NCBI GenBank assembly: GCA_025738555.1
Contig: JAOVFP010000003.1
Location: 6,510,001-6,574,000 of the forward strand
Origin: Cyathus striatus
Taxonomy: Eukaryota > Basidiomycota > Agaricomycetes > Agaricales > Nidulariaceae
Direction: 5' to 3'
DNA length: 64,000 nucleotides
Shown: positions 43,481 to 54,214 of the stretch, piece by piece
How the letters are laid out: every line of letters starts with the position of its first letter
How positions within the stretch are numbered: the stretch's first letter is position 1
Translations under genes and position numbers: made by a program
The notes under the pieces: model-generated
The model's input: the letters and a program-made list of their open reading frames with translations, nothing else
What the model was told of the DNA's origin: nothing
Database searches by the model: none

Positions 43481-45775
43481 GTTAGAAGTTTTTATAATAG
43501 AAGAATCAAATTAAAAGTATACATGATATAGTTTATAAAAGAACAGTAACATATTAAAGTATCACCAAAGTACTAATTGCTGGCTAATCTACCTTTGCTC
43601 AATTTGATACCTTTTTGACTAGAATTTATGCAATTTGCTCAGAAGAATTTACAAAGAATAATAAAGATGTTTAAAGATGGAAGAATGTATAAACTAAGTT
43701 ACAGAATGATAAAAAAAATGGAAAAGACATACAAAGATAAAATTTTCTAGTTGGCTAAAAATAAATTAGTTACAAAATTATTATGAGAGAAAGAAACATA
43801 ATTAATGACAACCAATGATCTAGAGCTTAAATCATCACACTAATAATTCACATCAGCAAAATGTGAATTAGCTAATTATGTTAAAGCTAATCTAAATGTG
43901 AATGTAATTCATACTACTTAGAAAGTCAGTAAGAGCAGCCAGATGTAGAGTATAGTACATACAATCAATGGATTGCATTATCTGTCTAAAATAACATGAA
44001 AAATATAGGAAATCAATTTTAAACTGTATTTTTTGACTTATAAAGAATAAATGAGCAAAGATATGAGACATGGAAAAATTTCATTATGTGAGTCATTCAA
44101 AAAAATCAATACATGAAAATTAATGGAAAGAAAGTACTACTATTTAACTACTAGTAAGTATTTTGATAAAGTAACTAAATAAGTGCAAATTTATTTAGTA
44201 TTGGAACAAGCTTGGAGATAGTAAAGGATATTTTCTATCTGAGCAAGTAAACTATTATATTGTTCCATAGCTTGGGTAGCTTTCAAACTAACCTGCATAG
44301 CAGTCTGAGAAACAAAGAGAAGATGCATGGGAGGCCTGATTCAAGAACTCCATGTATGCATCTATAGCTTGCTGAAATTTATTTTCAGTACCTTCTATAT
44401 TTTATAATAAATGCAAGTTCCTCACAATGTAAAAAGTTTCAAGGAAGATTATAAATGCAATGAACAGAATTCCAGCTGATATCAGGCTGAAAGATCAATC
44501 ATACATGGGAAAGGATGCTTATCCACTAGAAATATCATTGATAGAAACATCTAAGACCTTGAAACATGATAGATTGATATAGAATGAGTAATGGCAGTGC
44601 TTCACAGCCTGGACCTGGGCAATATTATTATTAAGAACAATGATGATAGAAATCATAAATAGGAGTAGTGTGTTTCATCTGTTCCACTGTACATATTTAG
44701 TATTTATAATTTGAGAACCTGCTTTGTAATATGTCTTTCAATTCTGTATATAATTAGGTACATTAGAGGGTAGAAAGGGAAGCAGTATCGCACCTTTCTT
44801 GCCCAGTACATAGATATAGAGTAGTGGTTTAAGTCTTGTTGTTTCAATATAATTTAAAGTGATTTTATTGGAATCTTATGGGATTTATTACAAAGTGCAA
44901 AGGATTGAGGCTCCAGTGAGGGTCTAGTATTTGAGACTTTGAGTAAAAGTGAATTCAAGGAAAGCAAAGGGTTGCTTTCAATCAGTTTTTAAGAATTTAA
45001 ATTAACACAAAAAGTGTTAATTAGGTTCTTGCAATTTCAGAGTAGTATAGAGTGTATTACTTCTCCTCTTCCAATAAATCATTATTGTTTTGATTCATTT
45101 GGAATTGAAAAGTGAACTTAAAGATACATTGATATAAAAAGGAGCACTACCTTACCTGTCACTCACATTTTCAGAATTTTGTACAAGTTAGAAGTAATTT
45201 TGCTGTGTAACTATAGCAGCATACACCTCTAGAATACAACTACCTGTTTCACTGTGCACCATCTTGGGTATATACTTGAATGAGTTTCTGTGAACAAGGG
45301 GGCATTACACTGACAAGTACACTAGAAAACAAGTTGACATACTATATACACTAACTTAAGGAAAGTGTGCAAGTGAGGAAATGTACTCAAAAACATAGAA
45401 ACATGTCCCAAGCTAGAGCAACTCTACTCTGAAAATGTGCTTAATTTTCTTTGTAAAAGTCAAAACCAATGTCAAAAGCCTTAGGCAAGACTAGGACTAA
45501 GGACTAATGTCAAAAATTCTCCACTCACAAAACTCATACATAGCACAACTCTAAGATGTGATTGTCACAATAATCCAATAGGTTTATAATTTTGTCTTAG
45601 TTTATATTATAATGGTCATCTCACTGAAAACCAAACTCCAGATGAAGCTATGTAGTTGAATGAACCATAAGCATATTTGTTGATTACAGATATGTGGCAG
45701 AGTCTGGATGTGTTACATGGTGGAGATATAGTTTTCTTACTTACATATTTATGGAATTTCTCTCTTCTAATCGAT
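43480..45775. other. AT-rich interval with one inverted dispersed repeat
   Basis: No supported gene. The stretch 44780-45125 is the inverse of 33230-33600. The rest is low-GC sequence without recognised ends. Confidence 0.4.
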
Positions 45776-45776
45776 T

Positions 45777-46030
45777 ATGAGACTCCCCTGTAGAAGTTGG
45801 TACTGGAGTTTCTTTCCAGGACATAAAAACATTGAAATACTTGATGAACTATCCAGTATGTCATATTCATACACAGATGCAACTGCAACAGTGCACAAGG
45901 ATCATGAGACTCCCCTGTAGAAGTTGGTACTGGAGTTTCTTTCCAGGGCATAAAAATATTGAAATACTTGATGAACTATCCAGTATGTCATATTCATACA
46001 CAGATGCAACTGCAACAGTGCACAAGAGTA
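45777..46030. repeat. 127-bp direct tandem duplication
   Basis: ATGAGACTCCCCTGTAGAAG begins at 45777 and again at 45904; the two units are nearly identical up to TGCAACAGTGCACAAG. The duplication lies at the start of the open frame that E7 later interrupted. Confidence 0.85.
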
Positions 46031-46346
46031 GTCATCTTTAATACCAGTAACTTGTCTGCAAAAGTAATATGGTGTGAACTCTGGCATATGGGAGGTGACA
46101 ACATGTGTCAGGCTATTAAAAAGTTGCAAAAAATCACCTGCAAGTCCTGTAACCCCCATACAGATATGTGGAACTTCAACACAAATGCTGGGTGGATCAA
46201 TAAAAAGCTCAGTAGGAGACAAAGCCCATTGCAAACCTTGCCCATATGTGGATCACTACTATCATACTTCCCCACCCATGGAAAGCCAAAAGCACTGGAC
46301 CACATGATAGGTACCCAGGCAACTATAGATAGCTTTCTCCATTTCA
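45832..46346 (+). pseudogene. ORF fragment interrupted by E7
   Basis: A plus-strand frame with GDNMCQAIKKLQKITCKSCN, MWNFNTNAGWINKKLS and GTQATIDSFLHFRIY reaches the E7 target site. Removing E7 and one GAATATAC continues it as RDYSISDHANSPSTMS before a stop near 53605. Further plus-strand coding lies at 53609-54115. Function unknown. Confidence 0.4.
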
Positions 46347-46374
46347 GAATATACCAGTAATTTACACTCCACCA

Positions 46375-46760
46375 AGGAGTCTGTGAGGATCTGCACAGAT
46401 CCATGCAGAATCTGTACGGATCCACGCAGAATCTGTGCAGATCTGTGCAGAATCTGTACCGGTCTGTATAAATGTAAAAATTCTGTATGGATTCTGCACA
46501 GATTCTGCACAGATTCATGTGGAATTTAAGTATTTTTAAGTAGTAATAATGTCTTCACAAATTCCATGCAGATTTCTTACAGATTTCGTGAAGAATTCTT
46601 GTGCAGAATCTGTACTGATCTGTATAAATGTAGAAATTCTGTATGGATTCTGCACAGATTCTGCACAGATTCATGTGGAATTTAAGTATTTTTAAGTGGT
46701 AATAATGTCTTCACAGATTCCATGCAGATTCCTTACAGATTTTGTGAAGAATTCTTCAGT
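46375..46760. repeat. E7 left subterminal repeats with 154-bp duplication
   Basis: Repeated AATCTGTGCAGATCTGTGCAG motifs are followed by a unit containing CTGTATAAATGTA, ATGGATTCTGCACAGATTCT and TTAAGTATTTTTAAGT, present twice about 154 bp apart (46462 and 46616). Confidence 0.8.
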
Positions 46761-46943
46761 TATAGAACTTTACTAGTTTCAAATGTCAGTTTATTTTACC
46801 ACATCTTCTGATACCTTTTTTGATGCATTACTACCACTACCACACCTCAAATCCTTTTCCAAACAAACCAAACAATATTAGTTGAAACATAATTGTACTG
46901 TATGTGCTACCATATGTGATTACAAATACATAAGTTTAGCTAT

Positions 46944-49170
46944 TTAGAGAACAATATCTTCTGCTGGAAAGTTATCATTCTCTGCTACATCTTCTTCCAC
47001 TTCCATTCCATTAGCTTCTTGTCTTCTTCTTCTTGCTTGCCTATCTATAACATGCTTACTGTGATAAAACAACATGGTATGTAAAAAGTAATTAAAATTG
47101 CTTGGAGTTATTTTTTTTAAAGTAGATTCAAAGCCACCAAGCCAAGCATTGAGCTGTTCACATGTCTATAACAAGTAGTAGTTTTGAACATATTTTGAAA
47201 CAATTATAATATGTATCTTACCTGTATATTAAAAGCTCTTTTCAAATATGGATTTCTATTATTGTCAACATCAGTTACAACCAAATTTGGAGCAGATCCA
47301 TCTAGTGAGGCTGAATTGCAGAATATTCTGCAGAGGAAGTCTTTAACTCTGTGATTTGTATAATGATAGCTATCTACACTAAATCTTGTAGTTTTTTTCC
47401 AGGTTTCCCATTGCTCTCTTCTTGCATCATTAAAAAGATATCTTAGTACCAAACATACTTTATCAATGCATACATAATCTGGCCTGGACTCTTCAGTAGG
47501 AAATACTTCCTCCAAAAATTTCATAATATTGTATGGTGATTCTGCTCCCTCAAATTTTGTTCAGGCAATAACAACACCACAAGGTGCACATATTGTTTCC
47601 ACACAGTAGAATTTACCTGGAGTAAAGTAATTCTTTATTTTATTATTTTCTGACTGTTGTTCATCATGTGGCTGAACATTTCTTGGTCTAACTGTATTCC
47701 ATGGGAGCTGTTCTCCTGGATGCTGAAGCATTCGTCTTACACCAGCATGATGAGAAGTGTTATGAGTTGATTGAAATCTTCTCCACTCCTCTTGGTGATT
47801 ATTACATGCCTGAGTACCCTGCTTTTTCATATTAGTGCACCCTTGAACACGATAACATGCACCATAAAAGGCTTCATGTACTTCACAGAAAACTCCTCCA
47901 CGTGCATTATGTAACTCACTTGTACATCCTTCAAATGCACAATGTGTTGGACCCATCATGATACCATCTAATACAACCATTTTAACAGGAGCATATTCAT
48001 TCTCATTTGTTGTATTATTATTTTCTATATCTTCTACTGCTCTTTGTATGTTTACTGAGTTCATATCCTCCTGTGTACTTTCAGATTGTACAAGATCAGG
48101 AACTACTCTGTTTTCATCAACTTCTACCACACCAGCAGAGTCAACATCTGATATTGCATTGGACCTGCTTCTATAAGCATGTGTGCACTCAGAACATGTG
48201 TGCTTATCTGCAGATTGAATAATTCCATTATCACCAAGTAATGAAAATGCTTCATGTGTAAGATTATCAATTGAGAGACCATCTTCTACTTCCAAATATA
48301 TGTCTCTTGAAGAGGTTAAAGCTCTAACAGTTTCTTGAATAAATGCTTGCCAAATCTGTCTGCGGGTGATACTGTGTTCATCAGAAAAGCTATTGTTCCA
48401 AAATTCTGTATAAGCAGCAGCTGATACATGAAAACTATAAATTGCATTTACAGCTGCATTTGAAAATGTTCTGTCCACCCACAGTGACTGTCCTACTTTC
48501 ACATACTTTGCAGAATTAAGGTACACTCTGGTATTTTTTTTATTTGGAATTGAAACTTTCTCTCTGTCAGCAAAGTATTGTGTTTTGCATCTGTTGCATA
48601 TTCCTGTAAGTACTTGAACATTTTTTACAGTTTCAGTACCCTGAATTAATATAACTGAAGGTATATCTCTTGCATTTGTTGATAAGTGTAAAGTAATAAG
48701 GGGCATGTATTTGTTACACATACAGCAGTTACAGGGCAAATAACAAATGAAGGTGAAATCTCTTTATGAGATACTACTTTTAAATTTCTTTTAAATCTTC
48801 CAGATGATCCAATTGGATTAAGTTTTAGAGTCTTCATCAAGCTATCTAAGCTCAATGCCAAAACTATATCCCTTTCATCATTAGACTCATCTTTAAATAA
48901 TTTGTTACATCTCTCTCCAAGATGAACTTGCAATGCTCTAGATAAGGTGAGCATCCAAGCAGTCATTTGTACATTGTTTTCCTCTGGATATCTAGGATTG
49001 AATTGTCTTGCATGAAGACTTAATAGGTCACAATTATGTGTGACTGTAAATAGTATTACCAAAGCTGTTGACAGGGAAATTTCAGAACTATAATTGCTAC
49101 TAATAAATTTGCTGAAAGTTTTAAATGGAATATCAGAGAAGGGCTGCATGTTTGCTGAAACTCCTGGCAA
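46944..49170 (-). CDS. B2: CxC5/CxC6 cysteine-cluster transposase of E7
   Basis: Probable transposase acting on the E7 ends in the nucleus. In order: N-terminal helical region (FSDIPFKTFSKFISSNYSSE, LLSLHARQFNPRYPEEN); CxC5 cluster (CPVTAVC, GICNRCKTQYFADRE) then LNSAKYVKVGQSLWVDRTFS; a linker with CSECTHAYRSRS; CxC6 cluster (MVVLDGIMMGPTHCAFEGC, GGVFCEVHEAFYGACYRVQG); then RRMLQHPGEQLPW and FYCVETICAPCGVVIA. The catalytic part has CIDKVCLVL, WKKTTRFSVDSYHYTNHRVK and, after a GT-AG intron (47166-47221), TCEQLNAWLGGFES; CID, VDSYH and CEQL would give D, D, E. It ends at 46944 with an acidic tail. Damage: TGA at 47561-47563 for Trp in VVIAWTKF, and a frameshift near 48710-48740. Pfam families recalled: CxC5 and CxC6 like cysteine cluster associated with KDZ. 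Confidence 0.9.
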
Positions 49171-49435
49171 CATTATTAAAATAATCCAGATGTGTAAATT
49201 TGTAGTTTTATTTCCACATTGTATCCAATTATTAAGTGTCAATATTATAGTGGATATGAGAATAAATTCCATTAGCATGGAACTTAAAGTTAAAAAACCA
49301 TACAGGACACTTTTCTTGTGAAGGAGGAAATTCATAAGGACTTGACATATCAAATATAATATAGAGATTTGAAATTTTATATTATATTTATAAGATTGGA
49401 AATGTATATCAAACAGACATTCAAAACAAATCAAC

Positions 49436-51131
49436 TTACTCTTTAGCTTTCTTCTTAGTTGTCTTCTTAACTTCTACAGTTTTTCCTTTACCTTTACTCT
49501 TTTCCTTCTTTTTCTCACTCTGTTTTCCTTTCTCCTTCTCCTTTATTTTATTATTCTTCTTTCTCTTCAATGTTTTCTCCTCCTCCTTCTCTTTCTCCTC
49601 CTCCTCATCATCCTCATCATTCTCATCATTCTCATCATCCTCACAATCCTCCTCCTCCTCCTCCTCCTCCTCCTCATTCTTAGTATACTTTTCTCTCTTC
49701 TCCATTTTATATCTTTCCTTTGCCTTAGCATTCTTTCTTACTGCTCTATCTGGATCAAGACTCCCTCCATTCTCATAAAATGTTTTAAGATCCTCAAATG
49801 TATATCTCTGTGTCTTTTCATATTTCCATGCCTTCAAGTCTGATGGGGCATCACTCTCTCCTTTCATCCACTCCAACAAAAGAGGATAATTAGAGAGCTT
49901 AGGAAAAAGCTTGGTATGATTGGTTTGAAAATATGAATAGGAAAGAAAAATATCTATAATTTCTTTTTTCTTAAGGTGTTTTCCTTCCCATTCATTGTTC
50001 TTTATCATTGTGTTATATTTATCCAAATACTTAAGAGTAACCATGTACTTCTAGTATTGACCTCTTACTCCATCCTCATAAGTGTAATTAATATCATCAG
50101 AATGAATGCTAAGTCTGACAGCAATTGTCTGAGACTCTACATTTGCTTCTGTTACAATAGATGGCACCATAGAAACAGATCTGCTTTGGTTAGAAAGTGA
50201 TACAGATCGAGATGGAGCTGTAGCCGACATTGAGTCATGCCTGGCTAAAACACAAAATGAAGACTAATTATATCTATGAGTTCAAGACTGTATAAATACA
50301 GATAAAATACACTTACACATAAACATGCAAAATATATTGTTCTTTCTGAATCCATGTAAACTCTTCATTGTCCTCAATAGCACATTCATAGCTCCCTAAA
50401 AGGCGCCAACTTGGACTATCATTATCAACAATAAAAAACCACTGTTCAGATTCAGCAATAGGGCTATATTTCTTAGCCAACCCTTTCAGAATAGGCTGCA
50501 TAGAATTTACTGAGACAAAAACCTTGATAAATGTCATTGACTTCATGTTTGACACTTGGAGATATGTTGGATCAGTATTTGAAATATATAGGTATACAGT
50601 TCCCTTTATATGTTCTAGATAGGTTGACTGCTCCTCAATGTTCTCAAAGTCAGCATTATTATGTACATTTTCTTGAGCACGATGACGCATAAATCCACCT
50701 TAGTAGCATATTAAATTTTATTATTCTCCTTATAACAGAAAAAAAAACTTACCAGTAACATGAGAGGATCCCTGTAAATTATAGACCTTATTTCTTGGTG
50801 GTGATGCCATGTGAGTATCACCTATATAATTTCCTTTGCCCTGCCGAATCTCACTACTCATATGTACATCATCATTCTCATTGCTTTGAGTGCAAGTAGT
50901 ACCCTCAGTGCTCTTATTGAAAATAACTCCTTTCCTTGATGGAGATGTTATATGAACACCCATTTCAGAATGGACATTCTCTTCTCTCTGATTGAGATTG
51001 TTATCTCTCCCCTGATCACAAGTGTTCTCACTGGTCTGTACTTCAGCAGTATCCCCACTATTCTTGTCAAGAGTATGCTCTTCACTTTGTTTCTGACCAT
51101 TCTTATTGTCCTGAGATCTGCAAGGTGGCAT
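49436..51131 (-). CDS. A2: E7 partner protein with acidic-basic tail
   Basis: A multi-exon gene immediately upstream of B2. Start MPPCRSQDNKNGQKQSEEH at 51131, a Ser/Asn/Glu-rich disordered N-terminus (to about 50740); exon 50313-50690 with GTVYLYISNTDPTYLQVSNM, KKYSPIAESEQWFFIVDND and WRLLGSYECAIEDNEEFTW; then 50044-49436 with FLSYSYFQTNHTKLFPKLSN, LLLEWMKGE, a Glu/Asp run of about 50 residues and a Lys/Glu/Gly tail. A1 has the same blocks in the same order. No known domain. The charged tail suggests nucleic-acid or protein contacts. Its TAA stop is inside GAGTAAGT, a good splice donor, so A2 may splice into B2. Confidence 0.7.
49560..49690 (-). repeat. Glu/Asp-coding microsatellite in A2
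   Basis: A run of TCCTCC/TCATCA triplets on the plus strand encodes long Glu and Asp tracts in A2. Triplet slippage is the likely cause of its length; A1 has only a short acidic patch here. Confidence 0.85.
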
Positions 51132-51309
51132 ATTGTGTAGTAGAGAGGATTGGTAAGTGATGATGTGTGTAGATCTGTAGTGATGTGTAGAGATGTGTAA
51201 TAAAAATGGTGGTTGAGAGGAGAAAAGTGCATGTGGCATGTGGAGATCTAAATACATGTGTCGTTCATACTGTATTATTAATCCTGTGTCTGTGACCTTA
51301 CAGCTCATT

Positions 51310-51700
51310 TATAAATAAGTATGACAGATTAGCGCGGCGATCACAAATTTATCAGGTGCCAGTTGAGTTATTCATAGGACATGATATCAAGCATGCTGTA
51401 GTGTAGTGTAAGCAATCACAAGGTCATTAAGCTCAGAATTCAATTGAATGTGAGATCGCTTAGGTGTGGCAATCTATTGATACATGAAATTGTATGCGAT
51501 AACAAACATACTGTAATGTAAGACAAGCGATTACATGGTTCAACGTGAGATTGTTTTACTGTGGCAGCATATTCATAGGATGTAGATTGCTACTCTATCA
51601 TTCTGAATGTACTTAATGCATTGGAATGAATGTTATAAATGTTTATATTATTTTAGTATTTACAGTATACATGACTACTACATGAATATCTACTCTAGCA
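51310..51700. other. E7 region upstream of A2
   Basis: Non-coding. It contains two loosely repeated stretches around GCAATCACAAGGTCATTAAG and GCGATTACATGGTTCAACG (51410-51560). Probably holds the A2 promoter, but I see no clear element. Confidence 0.35.
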
Positions 51701-51704
51701 TATA

Positions 51705-52410
51705 CTAATATTGGAAATGGCAGACAGGGGGGAGTAAAAGGAGGTGACAACGCATGTGCATGGGTGGATGTATGCATTGAGGGTGATAGTGGGGTATGCG
51801 GGTAGCAGGTGCACGTCGAGTGGGTGTTGAAGGGGGGCGTAGCGATGGGAGAGGGGGTTGAAGGGGGGTGATGATGGGGGAGGGCATTGAAGGGGGTGAA
51901 AATGGGGTACGCGCATAGAAGCGCGCATTGAGGGATGATGGTGGTGGTACACAGATAGCGGGCACACATTGAGGGGGGCGTTGAGGGTGGGGATATGGGT
52001 GGCAAGTGCATATTGAGGGCGGGTGTCCCCTCCCCTCGCCCCTTCCCCTTCTGTCGCTCCCCCCTCCCTCTGCTGTCCCTTGCCTCCCCTCACTCTCCAC
52101 TTCCTTCGCCATCCCTCCTTCCGTCACTCCCCCCTCCTCTCCCCTTCTCTCATTATCCCCTCCCTCTGCTGTCCCTTCCCTTCCCTCCCCTCCCTTCTTC
52201 TGCTGTCCCTCCCCTCCCCCCTCCTCCCCTTCCCCTGCTATCTCTCCCCTTCCGTTGCTCTTCCCTCTCCTCCCCTTCCCCCACTATCCTCTTCCCCTGT
52301 TATCCCTCTCCTTCCCTTGCTCTTCCCCCCTCCCCTTCCCTTGCTCTCCCTCCCTTCCCCTTCCCCTGCTATCCTTCCCCTTCCCTCGCTCTCCCCTCCC
52401 CTCCCTCAAG
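51705..52410. repeat. Purine/pyrimidine-biased GC-rich tracts in E7
   Basis: A G-rich plus strand (GGGGGTGATGATGGGGGAGG type) to about 52018 switches to a C/T-only tract (CCCTTCCCTCCCCTCC type) to about 52400. Such mirror-like polypyrimidine runs can form triplex or G-quadruplex structures. All long frames here are artefacts. It occupies the same place as the TATCCCCCTTCTA minisatellite of E3. Confidence 0.8.
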
Positions 52411-52429
52411 ACGAGGAGGCAGAGGAAAG

Positions 52430-53110
52430 GATGATCTTCCTTGTCGCTTGCGAGACAAGAAAGTAGGGGAGGGGGGGGGAACAGCATGCTCGTCATTTGC
52501 GAGACGAGGTGTAGAGGAGGAGGAGGAGGGATGTATGCTCGTCGTTTGCGAGATGAGGAGGTACGAATGAGGAGGAGGGGTACTAGGAACGGCACCCTCG
52601 TCACTTGCGAGACAAGGACATGAGAGGTGGGAGGGGAAACAGCACCCTTGTCATTTGCGAGACAAGGTGCACAGGTTTGTCCTCGTCATTTGCAAGATGA
52701 TGGCGCGAGAGGGGGGAGGAGAAATAGCACCCTCATCATTTGCGAGATGAGGTGCGAGAAGGGAGGAGGAACGCACACTCGTTACTTGTGAGACGAGGTG
52801 CAAGGATTCGTCCTCGTCATTTGCAGGACGAGGACACGAGAGGGAGGAGGGGAAACAGCACGCTCCTTGCCAGCGGCTTAGTTGGCTTCTTCACATTCAC
52901 GCGTGGAGGAGAATGGTCGAAGGGTGTCGAAGGAGATGAGGAGTGGTGGGAGTGAGATGAGGTGGTGGGAGTGAAGGTGGTGGGAGCGAAGGTGGTGGTG
53001 GGAGTGAAGGTGACGGCAAGAGCAAAGGTGGTGGAAGTGAAGATGGTGGTGAGAGTGAAGGTAGTGGGAGCGAGATGAGACAGCGCTGAGCAGTGAGCGC
53101 TAGTGACATG
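52430..53110. repeat. CGTCATTTGCGAGACGAGG minisatellite block in E7
   Basis: Seven or more copies of an imperfect palindrome around CTCGTCATTTGCGAGACGAGG lie at spacings of 50-80 bp between 52435 and 52835. GTGGTGGGAGTGAAGGTGG repeats follow (52945-53070). The same palindrome is in E3 (16245-16685). It has frequent CpG although the rest of the window is CpG-poor. Confidence 0.85.
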
Positions 53111-53187
53111 TCACCCGGGTATGCGCCGGTTAACGACAGCCAGACAAGCGTCATGTTATGGGCAGTTATGCGATGATGAGAAACATA

Positions 53188-53273
53188 TGTTGGCTTAAAT
53201 GGTTTAGTGCGCGATATATTTGATTACAAATCATTGAGCACAGTGAGAGTTCAAACCACACACAGCGCATTTT
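53188..53273 (+). promoter_or_regulatory. tRNA-like module at the right end of E7
   Basis: TGGCTTAAATGG at 53191-53202 resembles an A-box and GAGTTCAAACC at 53247-53257 a B-box. It sits between the GC-rich block and the right subterminal repeats, as in E3. A convincing cloverleaf is not formed, so I call it a possible Pol III promoter or captured SINE head. Confidence 0.5.
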
Positions 53274-53309
53274 ATTTTCATGTAAATAATTAATATAAAT
53301 AATTAATAA

Positions 53310-53515
53310 GTTCTGTAAGGATCCGTACAGATTCCAATAAAGTCTTCATTATGGAATTCTGCGTATTCTGTATGGAATTTTAAATTCCATACAGAATCCA
53401 TACAGAATCCATATGGAATTTCGCATTCAATATAGTGATAGCCCAGCCATTTTCAAAAAGTACAGATTCTGCGGAATCCACGTGGATCTGTACGGAATCC
53501 GCACAGATCTGTACA
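53310..53515. repeat. E7 right subterminal repeats
   Basis: Copies of ATTCTGTATGGAATT, AATCCATACAGAATCC and GATCTGTACGGAATCC in both directions, the counterpart of the left array at 46375-46760 and closely similar to the E6 ends. Confidence 0.85.
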
Positions 53516-53608
53516 GAACACCTGGCTAAGCGTAAAGAGCTTGAATATACAGGGACTACTCTATCAGTGATCATGCCAATAGCCCAAGTACTATGAGTTA
53601 GCACAAGA

Positions 53609-54115
53609 ATGATCAAGAAGTTTAGTGAGCAGCTCACCAATGATAACTATTGGCTAGCACTGGAGGAACAAATCACTGACAAGTCTGACCTGTCAACAGA
53701 CAGCAAGGGATTTGTGGATCACACAGAAACCATATCTCAGAAGTATGGAATTATGTACAACCCTTCAATGCAACAAAAAGGCATGCCTCACAAACTATCT
53801 TGCCTGCGCAGTTGAAATAAAACACTGTCAAAAAGATCAGCAAAGCTACAATACATGAGACAGTAACTGACACCCTGGCAGTGCAATATTGACAAGCCCA
53901 TAAAAAGTTTTGTGCAGAACAAAAATAGTATGAGTGTCAACAGAGGCAAAAATGGTTTGATCAAAAAAATGTATGGGCTCACCTAACAGTGAAGACACAA
54001 GAATCAACTGGAGGAAGTAGGAATCAGCTCCTCAGGGTCAATGACCACTTGGTTCATGACAGTGAATCTATTCTTGAGGGAGTGGTGTTAGCCAAAATTA
54101 TCATAAAGATGTAGT
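53609..54115 (+). pseudogene. Unknown coding remnant right of E7
   Basis: Plus-strand frame MIKKFSEQLTNDNYWLALEE then, after a shift near 53815, KTVKKISKATIHETVTDTLA, KWFDQKNVWAHLTVKTQEST and DSESILEGVVLAKII. TGA or TAG codons replace two residues around 53898-53930. The charged helical part (HKKFCAEQK, ECQQRQKWF) suggests a coiled coil. Family unknown; it may be the 3' part of the gene that E7 entered. Confidence 0.45.
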
Positions 54116-54214
54116 ATTTTATAATTGCTGCAATTATAAATAATGATTACATTCATGATTACACATTTTGAGAGCTTATCCACCTACTAATACTAAATCT
54201 AATAGTAATTATAA

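Larger units (their letters stand above)
46355..53542 (-). mobile_element. E7: near-complete two-gene KDZ-associated DNA transposon, 8-bp TSD GAATATAC
   Basis: The 7,188-bp element is flanked by exact GAATATAC at 46347-46354 and 53543-53550. The left terminus is CAGTAATTTACACTCCACCA; the right, reversed, is AAGCTCTTTACGCTTAGCCA. Subterminal arrays of GATCTGTACAGAATC type palindromes lie at 46375-46760 and 53310-53515. Genes A2 then B2 are transcribed leftwards (51131-49436 and about 49170-46944). Right of A2 come a pyrimidine tract, a CGTCATTTGCGAGACGAGG block and a tRNA-like module. One Trp-to-TGA change, one frameshift and uncertain exon borders are the only visible damage, so this is the best reference copy in the window. 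Confidence 0.92.

Noticed and set aside
46355..53542. hAT superfamily assignment based on the 8-bp duplications
   Set aside because: No hAT dimerisation domain or BED finger is seen; the CxC5/CxC6 protein points to the KDZ group.
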